NCBI RefSeq assembly: GCF_000499385.1
Contig: NW_013654823.1
Span: forward strand, 1,511-13,292
DNA: 11,782 nucleotides
Direction of reading: 5' to 3'
Origin: Eimeria necatrix
Taxonomy: Eukaryota; Apicomplexa; Conoidasida; Eucoccidiorida; Eimeriidae
Shown here one piece after another: positions 1-8,557 of the stretch; position 1 is the stretch's first letter, and every line of letters begins with the position of its first letter. Both the position numbers and the translations under genes were made by a program. The notes beneath the pieces were generated by a model. It made no database searches, had not been told where the DNA came from, and was given only the letters and a program-made list of their open reading frames with translations.

Positions 1-109
1 CAGACGACCACTAACTTCCTGCATGATCCATTTATCAAGTAATTGGCTACCAGTTACACTGAAAGCGCCTCAACGTCCACAAGCTTCAACTGTCTGTAAT
101 CACAGCTTG

Positions 110-164
110 CACGCACTTCCTGGATTGACAAATGCTGGAACAATCCGCATTCCATTCGCTTGAG
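110..164 (+). repeat. decayed dispersed repeat, copy 1 (partner 4101-4195)
   Basis: Positions 110-125 match 4101-4116 at 15 of 16 bases, and 153-164 match 4184-4195 at 11 of 12 bases. Both mismatches are C to T. The gap between the two blocks is 27 bases here and 67 in the partner, so an indel is needed. This may be an old dispersed element; blocks this short could also be chance. Confidence 0.3.
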
Positions 165-962
165 TGTAAGCGCAATGATGAGGAAAGCATTACTTTCTTC
201 TAGAGAGAGCCGTCAGCACTCTGCGTAGAAGCGCCACACGCACGGGCTGCATTAAACCGGGCACCTTTTGACTACACGCGAAATAGGTTGATTAGCAGTG
301 ACTGAGCCTTATTGATAATCAGTGGAAAGCAGTGTGCAGCAATGAACGCACTTTCTGCAAAGGTAATAATTTTAAGCCTACTCGCTTGGCCGCTGGCTCC
401 AGGTGCCGTACGCGCGGCGAAAGAGCACATATGTCTAATTAGCAAGTCAACGCACGTGCTGATGTGCATTTTTAGAAATAGACGCAGAAATTTTAGCCAA
501 ACAGATAAATAATCTGTTAATTCGCAGCACCTCGTGCGGACGCTGTTAATTGCAATAGTTAGTATGAGCTACACAGCATTTGAAAGCGAAGGCGCACTTC
601 TGGAACTCCACAGTTATCCACTGGATTCAAAGACGCACGAGCTGAGCGTCAATCGTGAGCTCTCTCTTGTGCGCTTCACCATAACTGATAGTGCTTGAGA
701 CCGATATTTTCGAGCGTCCGCTTTAAGGCTGATCTGTATGGCCAGAATGCTAATGGGGAATCCAGAAGCTCACGACCTGCATGTTAGCGCGCGTTACAGG
801 AGATTCTGAGGTGGTGTTATTAAGAAATTGATAGTCGTAAGTAGTGCACAAGGCACCAACAATGATGCGACGTTCACAGGCTGACAATGAGGGCATGTCA
901 ACAGCAGGCAATCATGCGCATGCAGTTCAACTGCAAAGTGATTCGGCTTAACACAAGAGGAC

Positions 963-977
963 TCTCGTGAACCCACA
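963..977. repeat. short direct repeat, copy 1 (partner 1451-1465)
   Basis: Fifteen bases are identical to 1451-1465. On the minus strand the surrounding frame reads VLRK, then 2 residues, then VGSRESS; the partner reads VLRK, then 8 residues, then VGSREASS. The shared peptide on both sides of an indel suggests two decayed copies of one coding-like repeat rather than a chance match. Confidence 0.4.
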
Positions 978-1450
978 ACACACTTTCTAAGTACCCAGCA
1001 GAGGTCAGCATCTAACTTAGTGTTCAAGTGCATACATAAGTAGCGGTCCGTTATGTTTTGCCTCAATGCAGTGTCATCGGCGCATCGAGAAGGGCCGCAG
1101 CATATGAAGCTTACGCCCTGAAGAGGAACGGTTTTCACTGCTAGCTCGCCGCCTCTTTGCTTTTTAGTACAGTAGAGGTGTCTTCTTGCCGCGAAATCTT
1201 CGCAGCAAGTTCTTCTAGACTGGCTTGTCGCTCAATATTCGTCATCTATTTGAAGATGTATATTTGAAAATGAGCTATACTTAAATTCTAGTGTTCTGAA
1301 CCACGAACTAAGTCCCAAGCAGAGGTGCTCGGCGCACCTTTGTCAAGAACATGCATGCTGCAATAGACCGAAAACAGCCTACCTAGAGCTACGCTTTTTC
1401 GTGAATTTATACTGAAGGAAATGACTAGCAACCAATGTAGGCTCGATGCT

Positions 1451-1465
1451 TCTCGTGAACCCACA
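1451..1465. repeat. short direct repeat, copy 2 (partner 963-977)
   Basis: Identical over 15 bases to 963-977. The minus-strand reading around it (about 1425-1510) contains LRKILKRLRQPVGSREASS, a more protein-like stretch than its partner. I do not recognise the family. It lies within a minus-strand frame open at 1288-1551, but the rest of that frame is not convincing as a gene. Confidence 0.4.
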
Positions 1466-2114
1466 GGCTGGCGCAAACGTTTTAGGATTTTCCGCAGAAC
1501 TGCAGCCCATAATGTCTGAGTTAAAAAGGCGATCGAACCGGTGCTTAGCATTGACCTAACAACGCCTTAAGTTTGCGTCGTGTACTCACATCCTGTCCAG
1601 TGATAAAGGGAATCCCCTGAGGAGTGCGACCGGTGGACCTTCAACTTAGAGCAATGCATGCCTTCACGGAGCACGCCTGGCACCTGCGTTGGTGAGATCT
1701 ACGCCCAAATGATATCATGTATACTGTATTGACCCACTACCTGCACGATTAGAGCCTTGCCTGGGATAATCGTAACTCTTTTGCCCCAACCCTTATGCGA
1801 AGACTGTTTCCTTTAATACACGTTTTGCTGCGCAGTTGTCACAATATCCATGTTTACTAGCGTGACAGCAACATTGTATATTAGCACTGAATATACAGTG
1901 AGCAAGTCTATTCAGAACAAACGCCCACTCGTGTGACCTACGCCCTGCAGTCGAGAAACCTTGCCAAGAGCTAGCGACCCGCGTTCCACTCAAGAAATGC
2001 GAACACTCACCAAACACAAGTTCGTCAGTGCTCATTTACATGGGATTCTCAGGAAAGCCGCGGTTCGATGTAAGAGAGAAAAACCCGGGATTCGCCCGCT
2101 AGAGAAGTGAATTG

Positions 2115-2300
2115 GGGGGATTATTTAAATTCAAGTCTTATAAAAAATACCCTTAAACTTGGAACAGCCTACATCATACGCTAAGGCTTTAAAAAGTATT
2201 CAACATGAAAAGTTAAAAGCACATTGAAAAAATTTAATTTTCAAATTCGAAACATTCGGTCAATAATTGAATTTTCGACATTTTTGACTTACAAGCTGTA
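2115..2300. other. AT-rich patch
   Basis: This stretch is clearly richer in A and T than its flanks, with runs such as TATAAAAAA and AAAAAATTTAATTTT, the latter close to self-complementary. It could be a promoter or nucleosome-free region, a scaffold-attachment-like tract, or an AT-rich insertion. Nothing in the sequence decides between these. Confidence 0.45.
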
Positions 2301-3464
2301 CTCGCAACCAGCTTCACTCGTAGCAAATCATTGCACTGCGAAACGAAGATTGCACCAAACCAATTTGCTTTGGGTTCCTTTGTGTTCTGAAGAACCTTTC
2401 ACATGTTTGTTTCTGCCTCTCTACTACTGTAAACGGATTAGTGAAAGAAATAAACTTCCTTTTTTTGGCCTGCCTTGTTTGGGCATGCGTACGACTGGAC
2501 CCCCAATGGCAGACATCTGGCAACGTGTTCTGTATCGATCTGACGCAGAATTCTCCGACGCTCACGAGCTATATCGCTTCAGAGTCTTAGGCATACCACT
2601 CTATAATTATATTGCGCCAGCCCATTAGTAGAATATGCGTTCTCACGCCATTCAAGCTGTTCTGCAGCCATAACTCTAGGGTGGAAAGACACACGTAGGC
2701 TTCAAGGGTGCTGAATTCTCGAGATGCGCATGCAGTGTCTCATTCGAAACGCACGCACTGTATGTTGTTCACTGCCAAGGCTTTGGAAACTTGGCTGCGG
2801 CAGCAAACGCCCGATACCATGGAGCTCTCTATCATACCTCGGGCTAAAAGATAAAATGAGCTCTGAATCACTATTCGCCAGCCTAGAACCATAATTCCTC
2901 TCACTCACTCGCTATAATCATAGATAAAAACCTGTGCAAGCGCTGGCTATGCTGACCACCACATCTACGTGCAGAGAGCCAGCGGCAGCACCGACGAACT
3001 AATGAACTGCACACAAGACTCTGCCAAGTTAAGAAGTGCTTTTGTCTGTGTCTATGGAAGAAAACATACAAGCTACAGTCGTCATGATGCTGCACCATCG
3101 ATGTGAAAAATGTGCGTGACGATGGCAGCAAATTTTCCGCAGATTTTGTGTCTGGGCGTTTCCTCTTACGTTATAAGGGAAACATCTGTGGGAAAACGTG
3201 TAAAAATGACTCAAAAGATATGCCAGGAGCAATCCAGAGCCTGCTAGTAGCTACATTGCTGTGAAGTTTGCGTCCGGCAAAAGCGAGTGCTTCGTTGGAG
3301 ACCAAATGGTGAAGGAAGCAGCAAAACAAACTGGTGAACTACGCGCACTTTCTACGCCGAATAATTACGCCTAAGCACGCTTCCGGTTCTGAGTGCCTGC
3401 GCACACGGGCGCGCTTAAAGCACTACGGCATAATCAATCCAGAATAGCAATCTCTTCCAAAATT
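2301..3464. other. no supported gene
   Basis: A plus frame is open from 2224 to 2628, but it begins at TTG inside the AT-rich patch and has no recognisable motif, so I do not call it. From 2629 to 3464 frames are short on both strands. No repeat or RNA gene was recognised. Confidence 0.55.
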
Positions 3465-3660
3465 GAATTCATTTCAAGAGTGCCAGCGCCAAAATCTTGA
3501 ACGCGACTAGCTCCCTTTGAGTTTGAATCGGTGATCCAGTGCACACGTTGCCATCAACCTTGTCAGATATTGGAAAGATAGATCGCGGCCGCACATCCTG
3601 TTTAATGTAGATGAATGTCGAACGGTTCTGCTTTATACTGAACCGTAGACTTTAAAGGCG
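3465..3660 (+). repeat. decayed dispersed repeat, long copy (partner 4597-4678)
   Basis: The left end (3465-3477, GAATTCATTTCAA) is identical to 4597-4609. The right end (3644-3660, CGTAGACTTTAAAGGCG) is identical to 4662-4678, and similarity extends left of it to about 3625 through a GTTCTGCT block. The two ends are about 166 bases apart here and about 52 in the partner, so the partner looks like an internally deleted copy. Weaker similarity may run on to about 3730. This may be a non-autonomous mobile element; no terminal inverted repeats or target duplications could be identified by eye. Confidence 0.5.
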
Positions 3661-3716
3661 CTAGAATCCAACAACTCATAGATACAAGCTTCCTTCAAGT
3701 ACTTTGAAGCCCAATA

Positions 3717-4262
3717 TTGGTACCGTTAACGGTTAGTGCATTAGTCGCCGCGGATCAATTACGAAGACACACGACTCACAGGCTGAAGTCCATTGCACAT
3801 ATTCACCGACGTTTAGCCCGCTTGAAACTGGTGGCCACGGACAAACCATGTGAAATAACAAGTGGGAAGTGGCAACGCACTCCCTGTATGCGCAGTTATG
3901 ACGCCACCTCTCGACATGATAGAAAAACAATGTGCTGGCTGTACCGCCATCCGAGACCACCTCCTGCAATTGCGCTACACCTGAAAACCCAGAACACGCA
4001 CAGCCTATTATTCAGTTAATTTGCAGCGCAGTAGCAGTCTCATCGAAAACAAGCACGCAGCGTGCTCGTGTCCCCTGAGAGCCCTTTCATTAAGCGCTGG
4101 CACGCATTTCCTGGATATTCAGCAACACAACTTGTAAGGAAAAATAGCGCCAGCGTTAATATACGATTCACGTCGCTGCAGAACATTCGTTTGAGCTACG
4201 GGCAAAAAGCACAAACTTTGGTAAAACATTCACCGGATGGCGCACGCACATCTTGGCACCCC
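3717..4262 (+). other. weak, interrupted open frame of unknown nature
   Basis: One plus frame runs from 3717 to 4262 with only two internal stops (4017 and about 4032). There is no ATG at its head, no motif I recognise, and composition is basic with few acidic residues, so it may be chance. I would not annotate it as a gene. It sits between the two copies of the 3465/4597 repeat. Confidence 0.15.
4101..4195 (+). repeat. decayed dispersed repeat, copy 2 (partner 110-164)
   Basis: Two blocks, 4101-4116 and 4184-4195, match 110-125 and 153-164 in the same order and strand, each with a single C to T difference. The spacer is longer here by about 40 bases. Confidence 0.3.
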
Positions 4263-4596
4263 TAGAGCAAATTAGCTTGTCGCTTGAATTATTCTGCAGA
4301 CGTCACCCAACTTAGTTGGTATTGCGCACAGGCTGGCAGAACAAGCATTTGTGTGGTAAAACGTGCCCCATAGGAATGGTAGGAAATGTCCGCACTACGT
4401 AGACCTAATTGCGCAGCTGCGTAGTTGAGCAGAACAGGCATGCCCCATTATCCTTTTGACACACAGCCTGCAAGGTTGGCCGCTGAAGCAGTTGCTCGTT
4501 CTTGTGCAAGCCACTTTGAAAGCGTTTGTAAAACGCTGTAACAGGGTCGTCCCTGTAACGTACTCCCTGACACAATTCAGATTAGCAGGCACAATC

Positions 4597-4678
4597 GAAT
4601 TCATTTCAAATACGCTAGTGGCGGAGGTTGTTCAATCGGCCTGTTCTGCTTAATATTGAATCGTAGACTTTAAAGGCG
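4597..4678 (+). repeat. decayed dispersed repeat, short copy (partner 3465-3660)
   Basis: Carries the same left (13 bases) and right (17 bases) identical blocks as the long copy, in the same orientation, but with about 114 bases missing between them. Similarity left of the right block (GTTCTGCT from 4643) supports common descent. Confidence 0.5.
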
Positions 4679-5492
4679 GCAGATTCCGATGTTACAGCTA
4701 TAAGTTAGCTTCACGTACCTCGAAGTGATTCAGCGTTGCTAGCACGTAGCAGGTCCTACAAGAAATAGTGTTCTTCAGAGCTAGTGAGCATGCGCGTCGA
4801 CAAACAAGCAGCGTTTTTGCTGGGCAGTTTCTCTCACGTCCTGTATTCAAATGCAGAATTAGTGCCACATTTAGCAACATGCTGCCTCATTTGACAAATA
4901 TTGTCTCAATACCATGTATGCTGGAGTAAGAGGCCATCAAAAAAACTAACAATCTGGTATATCAGTGTTACCAGTACCACCTTACACGAACAATCCACCA
5001 CGCAATGAGACCTCAACAAAAGGCAGTGCTTCCATATGTTCTCTATGACACAGCCCGTCAGATCCACTGCAAAAAACGCCACGTGACACCAACAGGCATC
5101 AGTGCCGCTTTTATTTAGAGAGCAAACGTAATAATACAGCACATGACGACGCACAAGCTGTTGATTGGACGAGCCGGAAACTTTATCGCGTTGCTAAGCT
5201 TCACGGCTTCTTGCAGGCAGGAGCTTCTCAAGTAGAGGCCGTGCAGTGAAAGGGTGCAACTGAATTTTTTAAATAAAAAAACATGCTGTACGGGTTAGGC
5301 ATAAACGATGGGAAAAAGCGCCTGACTCACCACCTTGAGTCATGGGACTTTTGGCGCGTGCGCTGCCTCCCTGCACTCCAACTAACAATAACGCATGTAC
5401 CGTCACGAAAACACACCCGAATTGTGCTTACAATCTCAGTCCGCGCCTTCGTTGCTATGTTTGGACTCATGCAGCACTGTGCTCAGAAAGCA
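4679..5492. other. no supported gene, left flank of the telomere-like array
   Basis: No convincing coding sequence was found. An ATG frame at 5283-5504 (73 codons) runs into the array and ends at the first TAA created by the heptamers, so it is probably chance. An A/T run (AATTTTTTAAATAAAAAAA, near 5263-5281) lies about 210 bases before the array. Confidence 0.5.
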
Positions 5493-5530
5493 CCTAAACC
5501 CTAAACCCTAAACCCTAAACCCTAAACCCT

Positions 5531-5551
5531 AAACACTAAACACTAAACACT
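5531..5551 (+). repeat. block of three AAACACT variant units
   Basis: Three consecutive heptamers share the same C to A change (AAACACT instead of AAACCCT). Three neighbours with the same variant imply local tandem duplication after the mutation, not independent errors. Confidence 0.85.
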
Positions 5552-6016
5552 AAACCCTAAACCCCAAGACCTAAACCTTAAACCCTGAACCCTAAACCCA
5601 AAAACACTACACCCTGAACCCCTGAACCCTAAACCCAAAAGCCCTAAACCCTAAACCCTAAAACCTAAACCCCGAAAACCCTAAAGCCTAAACCCTAAAC
5701 CCTAGAAACCTAAACCGTAAACCCTAAACCCTAAAATCTAAACCCTAAACCCTAAACCCCAAACCCTAAACCCTTAACCCCGAAAACCCTAAGGCCTAAA
5801 GCCAAAAGCCTAAAGCCCAAAGCCTTAACCCTAAAACCCTAGACCCTAGACTCTAAACCCTGAACCCTAAACCCTAAACCCTACGCCCTAAACCCTAAAC
5901 CCTACACCCTAAACCCTAAACCTAAGCCCTAAACCCTAAACCTTAAACCCTAAACCTTAAACCCTAAACGCTAAACCCTAAACCATAAACCCTAAACCCT
6001 AAACCCTAAACCCTAA

Positions 6017-6082
6017 AGCCTAGAACCCTAAACCCTAAAGCCTAGAACCCTAAACCCTAAAGCCTAGAACCCTAAGCTCTAA
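6017..6082 (+). repeat. 22-base higher-order repeat within the telomere-like array
   Basis: The segment AGCCTAGAACCC starts at 6017, 6039 and 6061, an exact period of 22 bases, each unit being three heptamers plus one extra base. The first two units look identical; the third breaks down after about 14 bases. This higher-order repeat arose by tandem duplication of a mutated block. Confidence 0.85.
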
Positions 6083-6116
6083 ACCCTAAACCCGAAACCC
6101 TAAACCTTAAAACCTA

Positions 6117-7116
6117 GACAAGGATGTACGCTTTCTTTGTGGAGGCAGCCGCAAGAGGATGTAAATCATATTTGAATACCCTAGTACACGCCGCAGGAAG
6201 GCAGGAGAATAGACCCCACAATCATGCTGCTCTGTGCTTCCAAAGAGTGCTGCATTGGCTACTAGGGACTCTGCTAATCTGTTGCCAGTAATACAACCTT
6301 AATGCAGGTGAAGCCACCAAGTTACAACTGGAAATTTTCCATTTAATAGTTGGGTGTGTTTACCAGTTGCGTATTCCATTATTAGCCCCAACCCTGTAAA
6401 TATATAATACAAGCAATAAATACAGTGTGTCGGTGAGTGTAGACTTGCGCGTGCCTAGGAGGGGTTGACCATTGACAACGTCTAATACTCCACAAAAGAT
6501 TGATTCCAACTGCCAAAAAAGCACACGCTTTATGCGCTTTTATGGCTTTATGTGAATTTAGCTCTGCATTCCAAGGCTGCAGCGTTCTAGATCCATTGTT
6601 TCCCCTTTCTCAGCCAGAGTAGAAACTGAATCAACGCGCGGCCACTGCAAAGTGTCAGGGTTTCAGACTGTAATATTCTATTTACTCGAAATGTCTCAAA
6701 TGTACGCTTACAATGAGCTGAGCTGAGGAGACATTTTGAAGTGTCTTGGCATATACGTAACAGAAGTGCGGCACGACTAGTTTGCGAATGGTTGGGAAGA
6801 AGCAGGAAGGCATATGATGCCCCCACAAACATATTATTCATGAAATGATGTTTTATGCTGTACAGGAGACACTGGAAAGTGGAAAGTAGAACTGTGCGCC
6901 TAGCTTTCCGGCATCAGTTTCCAGTCTGCTTTGGACCTGAGGTTCTGGTTAACCGGGCCACCGTGGCATCACGACACGACGGTCCATCATTGAGGAGCAC
7001 AGCACGGAAAGAACGCGCCTCCTTGTACGCGACTATTCTTGAATCGTTTTAAAAAAAGACAACCTGTGTTTTGCCATATTTTTGTGTTACCAAATACGTG
7101 GTGCTTGTTTTCTATA
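6117..7116. other. no supported gene, right flank of the telomere-like array
   Basis: No coding region was convincing on either strand. A minus ATG frame at 6587-6841 (84 codons) has no motif and a chance-like composition. AATAAA occurs near 6416 but no gene end is visible to use it. An upstream region for the 7117 gene would lie here; no clear promoter motif was seen. Confidence 0.5.
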
Positions 7117-7536
7117 ATGCCCACTTCCTTCCTCGCTGCTATTGGAGCCGACACCGGCCTCGAAGCAAAACGTGAACCTCAGATCACGATGAACACGTAT
7201 ACTCAGGAAAATGAAACATCAGTGCACCATTATAACCTCTCAGGAGTGATGGGAAAACGTCACAATACTACTTCTTTCCTCACGGCTCTGGCATTGTTGT
7301 CAGTCTTAATGGCTGTGGGGTTCGTCATCGTGCACTGCTACAGGTCTTTAAGGCCCTATTCGCTTGGAAAAATGAACGATGCACGTGGGCGGTCTTTGTC
7401 GGTTGGCGGCAAGTTTCCTTGTCTCGTAGGTCCGGAAATTCCAGCATCCCCGCGGGCGGATTTCAGGGAGGGAATGGCAGTATTCCAACAATCTTGCAAT
7501 GCATGTGTTCTTCGTGAGATTTTCGCTGAAATGTAG
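7117..7536 (+). CDS. possible small single-pass membrane protein, or first exon of one
   Basis: The frame from the ATG at 7117 gives 139 residues, ending at TAG 7534-7536. It is also open upstream to about 7039, but with no ATG, so 7117 is preferred; ATGs at 7189 and 7249 are alternatives. Residues 1-52 are polar. Residues 53-73 (FLTALALLSVLMAVGFVIVHC) form a strong hydrophobic segment preceded by KR and followed by a basic stretch with R76, R79 and K85. This would be a signal anchor or single membrane span. Short N-terminal anchors of this kind are common in predicted coccidian proteins (family knowledge, not shown here). The tail from about residue 97 is less protein-like, so the exon may end earlier at a GT, for example near 7410 or 7427. 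No homologue is recognised and no neighbour clearly belongs with it. Confidence 0.45.
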   Translation: MPTSFLAAIGADTGLEAKREPQITMNTYTQENETSVHHYNLSGVMGKRHNTTSFLTALALLSVLMAVGFVIVHCYRSLRPYSLGKMNDARGRSLSVGGKFPCLVGPEIPASPRADFREGMAVFQQSCNACVLREIFAEM

Positions 7537-7794
7537 CATCTGTATCGATGAAATTTGCTTGCTACACTGGCAGCGATTATCTAGAGAGAATGGTGCTACC
7601 TATTCAGCGCGTAAGGATAATCTCCCTGCTGTCAATTTTATGAGATAGCACTGCGTCTAGTCCCCAGTCTGCAGCCTGCCTTTCACCAAGCATTACATGC
7701 TAGAAGCTGGGTTTCGCTCAAGCGATTGACGTTTGCAGAAGCAGCGTAACCTACGGAATATTCATTTCCTATTTGCGCAGGCGACTGTATCGTT

Positions 7795-7908
7795 TCAGGG
7801 CCAGGTAAAGCTTCCCGTAGATGTAAAATTCATAATCAAGTCTGCGACATCCTTGACAAAAATTCTAGGCAGTGGTGCCGAAGATTGTCCACGTGCGTTT
7901 GCAGACTG
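7795..7908 (-). other. terminal exon-like block 4 with acceptor
   Basis: A pyrimidine-rich acceptor ends at CAG 7908-7906. It is followed by 36 codons containing SSAPLPRIFVKDVADLIMNF and ending FTWP and TGA at 7797-7795. No good poly(A) signal is obvious just beyond on the minus strand. Confidence 0.45.
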
Positions 7909-7993
7909 AGACCAAACAAACCGGTGTGCTTTAGACTCAGTGGAGAATGCCACGAGGCAGATAAGACGGTAGCATAATACCGTTAAAAAAACC

Positions 7994-8110
7994 GTTAACT
8001 TCATAGACTAACGTTGCTTCCCTTGCTGCGTGGAGCGCTTTCTGCTTTGCGGAAACTTGGAATGCGATCGGGCCTGTGTAGTCTTCCGGAAGGCTCATCA
8101 ACTCTTCAAT
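7994..8110 (-). other. exon-like block 3
   Basis: Thirty-nine codons read IEELMSLPEDYTGPIAFQV followed by a Lys, Ala and Glu-rich helix-like stretch ending LVYEVN. This is one of the most protein-like segments in the window. It is preceded by a TAA in frame and an AG, so it should start at or shortly after 8112. A donor could be GTTAAC (7999) or GTATTA (7985). Confidence 0.5.
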
Positions 8111-8204
8111 GCCTTTTTAGCATTGTTGCTACTATAGCTTCCTACGCCACACTCCATGCAAAGTAGACATCCTCCCTTGTCGTTTTCATTTCTGCGCAAG
8201 AGTC

Positions 8205-8210
8205 ACTCAC
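8205..8210 (-). other. candidate splice donor GTGAGT
   Basis: A consensus 5' splice site on the minus strand immediately after CCC at the end of block 2, just before that frame would meet its TGA. It leaves two bases of a codon, which would be completed by the C after the AG at 8094-8093 (GATGAG then CCTTCC), giving a Pro-Leu junction into block 3. The acceptor there has a poor pyrimidine tract. Confidence 0.4.
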
Positions 8211-8557
8211 GGGACTGCGATTTCAGGCGTTGGGTCAGCAGCCAGGATTTTTAGGATCGAACTGGAGAGGAAAGCCTGGCCTGTAGCCTCAAAAGGCGTG
8301 TTGTTGAATAATTTTGCCACGTCTGTTGCCGATGTAACGCCAGTAAATATCTGAATGGTTTCCATGCTTTGCTTGCAGAGTGCATCAAAATATTTTTCCA
8401 CGTATCACAATATCAAACCATGGCGCAAGGCATTGGAATATCAATGCACGTCGAAGCGTCTGATTTTCTGCTTCATGTAGACCTTTGGAACATCGTGGCT
8501 CTGCGCAAAGACTAAAGCAGGGAAATGGTACGATAGCCGAAGTGCATGAACATAATA
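8211..8557 (-). other. exon-like block 2, with two in-frame TGA codons
   Basis: The frame runs from just after a TGA at 8560-8558 to a GTGAGT donor at 8210. It reads 38 residues (including AQSHDVPKVYMKQKIRRF), TGA, 11 residues, TGA, then 65 residues including EKYFDALCKQSMETIQIF and SSSILKILAADPTPEI. The reading across both TGA codons is protein-like, which suggests CGA (Arg) codons mutated to TGA. The alternative is an intron: GTGCAT starts at 8449 and an AG occurs at CTGCAAG near 8375; this would remove 78 bases and keep the frame. Confidence 0.5.

Larger units (their letters stand above)
1..2114. other. gene-poor region with no supported gene
   Basis: I see no coding region that I would defend here. 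The open frames are short, start mostly at non-ATG codons or are rich in Cys, His, Leu and Ser, as expected for chance frames. The only structure noticed is two short decayed repeats, listed separately. No tRNA or rRNA signature was seen. Confidence 0.6.
5493..6116 (+). repeat. interstitial telomere-like array of CCCTAAA heptamers
   Basis: About 624 bases made almost wholly of CCCTAAA units and variants, including CACTAAA, CCTTAAA, CCCCAAA, GCCTAAA and CCTAGAA. Perfect heptamers cluster at the left edge and again near 5860-6010. CCCTAAA is the C-rich strand of the TTTAGGG telomere unit found in coccidia, plants and some algae and alveolates. Written 5' to 3' on the plus strand, this is the order expected just inside a left chromosome end, but 5.5 kb of non-repeat sequence lies to the left. 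The array is therefore internal or subtelomeric, not the tip itself. The many degenerate units suggest age, with no recent telomerase addition across most of it. Confidence 0.95.

Noticed and set aside
794..1138. 114-codon minus-strand frame
   Set aside because: It starts at GTG and is rich in Cys and His, with a chance-like composition. Only the short segment around the 963-977 repeat seems meaningful.
2061..2105. GGTTCGATG followed by a GC-rich stem-like segment, tRNA T-loop lookalike
   Set aside because: No matching acceptor, D or anticodon arms could be paired around it.
2224..2628. 134-codon plus-strand frame
   Set aside because: It starts at TTG in the AT-rich patch, has no ATG-based start, no motif and no supporting splice or context signals.
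5283..5504. 73-codon ATG frame ending in the telomere-like array
   Set aside because: Its stop is supplied by the heptamers, and the peptide has no features. Chance is the simpler reading.
6416..6421. AATAAA poly(A) signal
   Set aside because: No coding region ends upstream of it on the plus strand, so it is probably chance.
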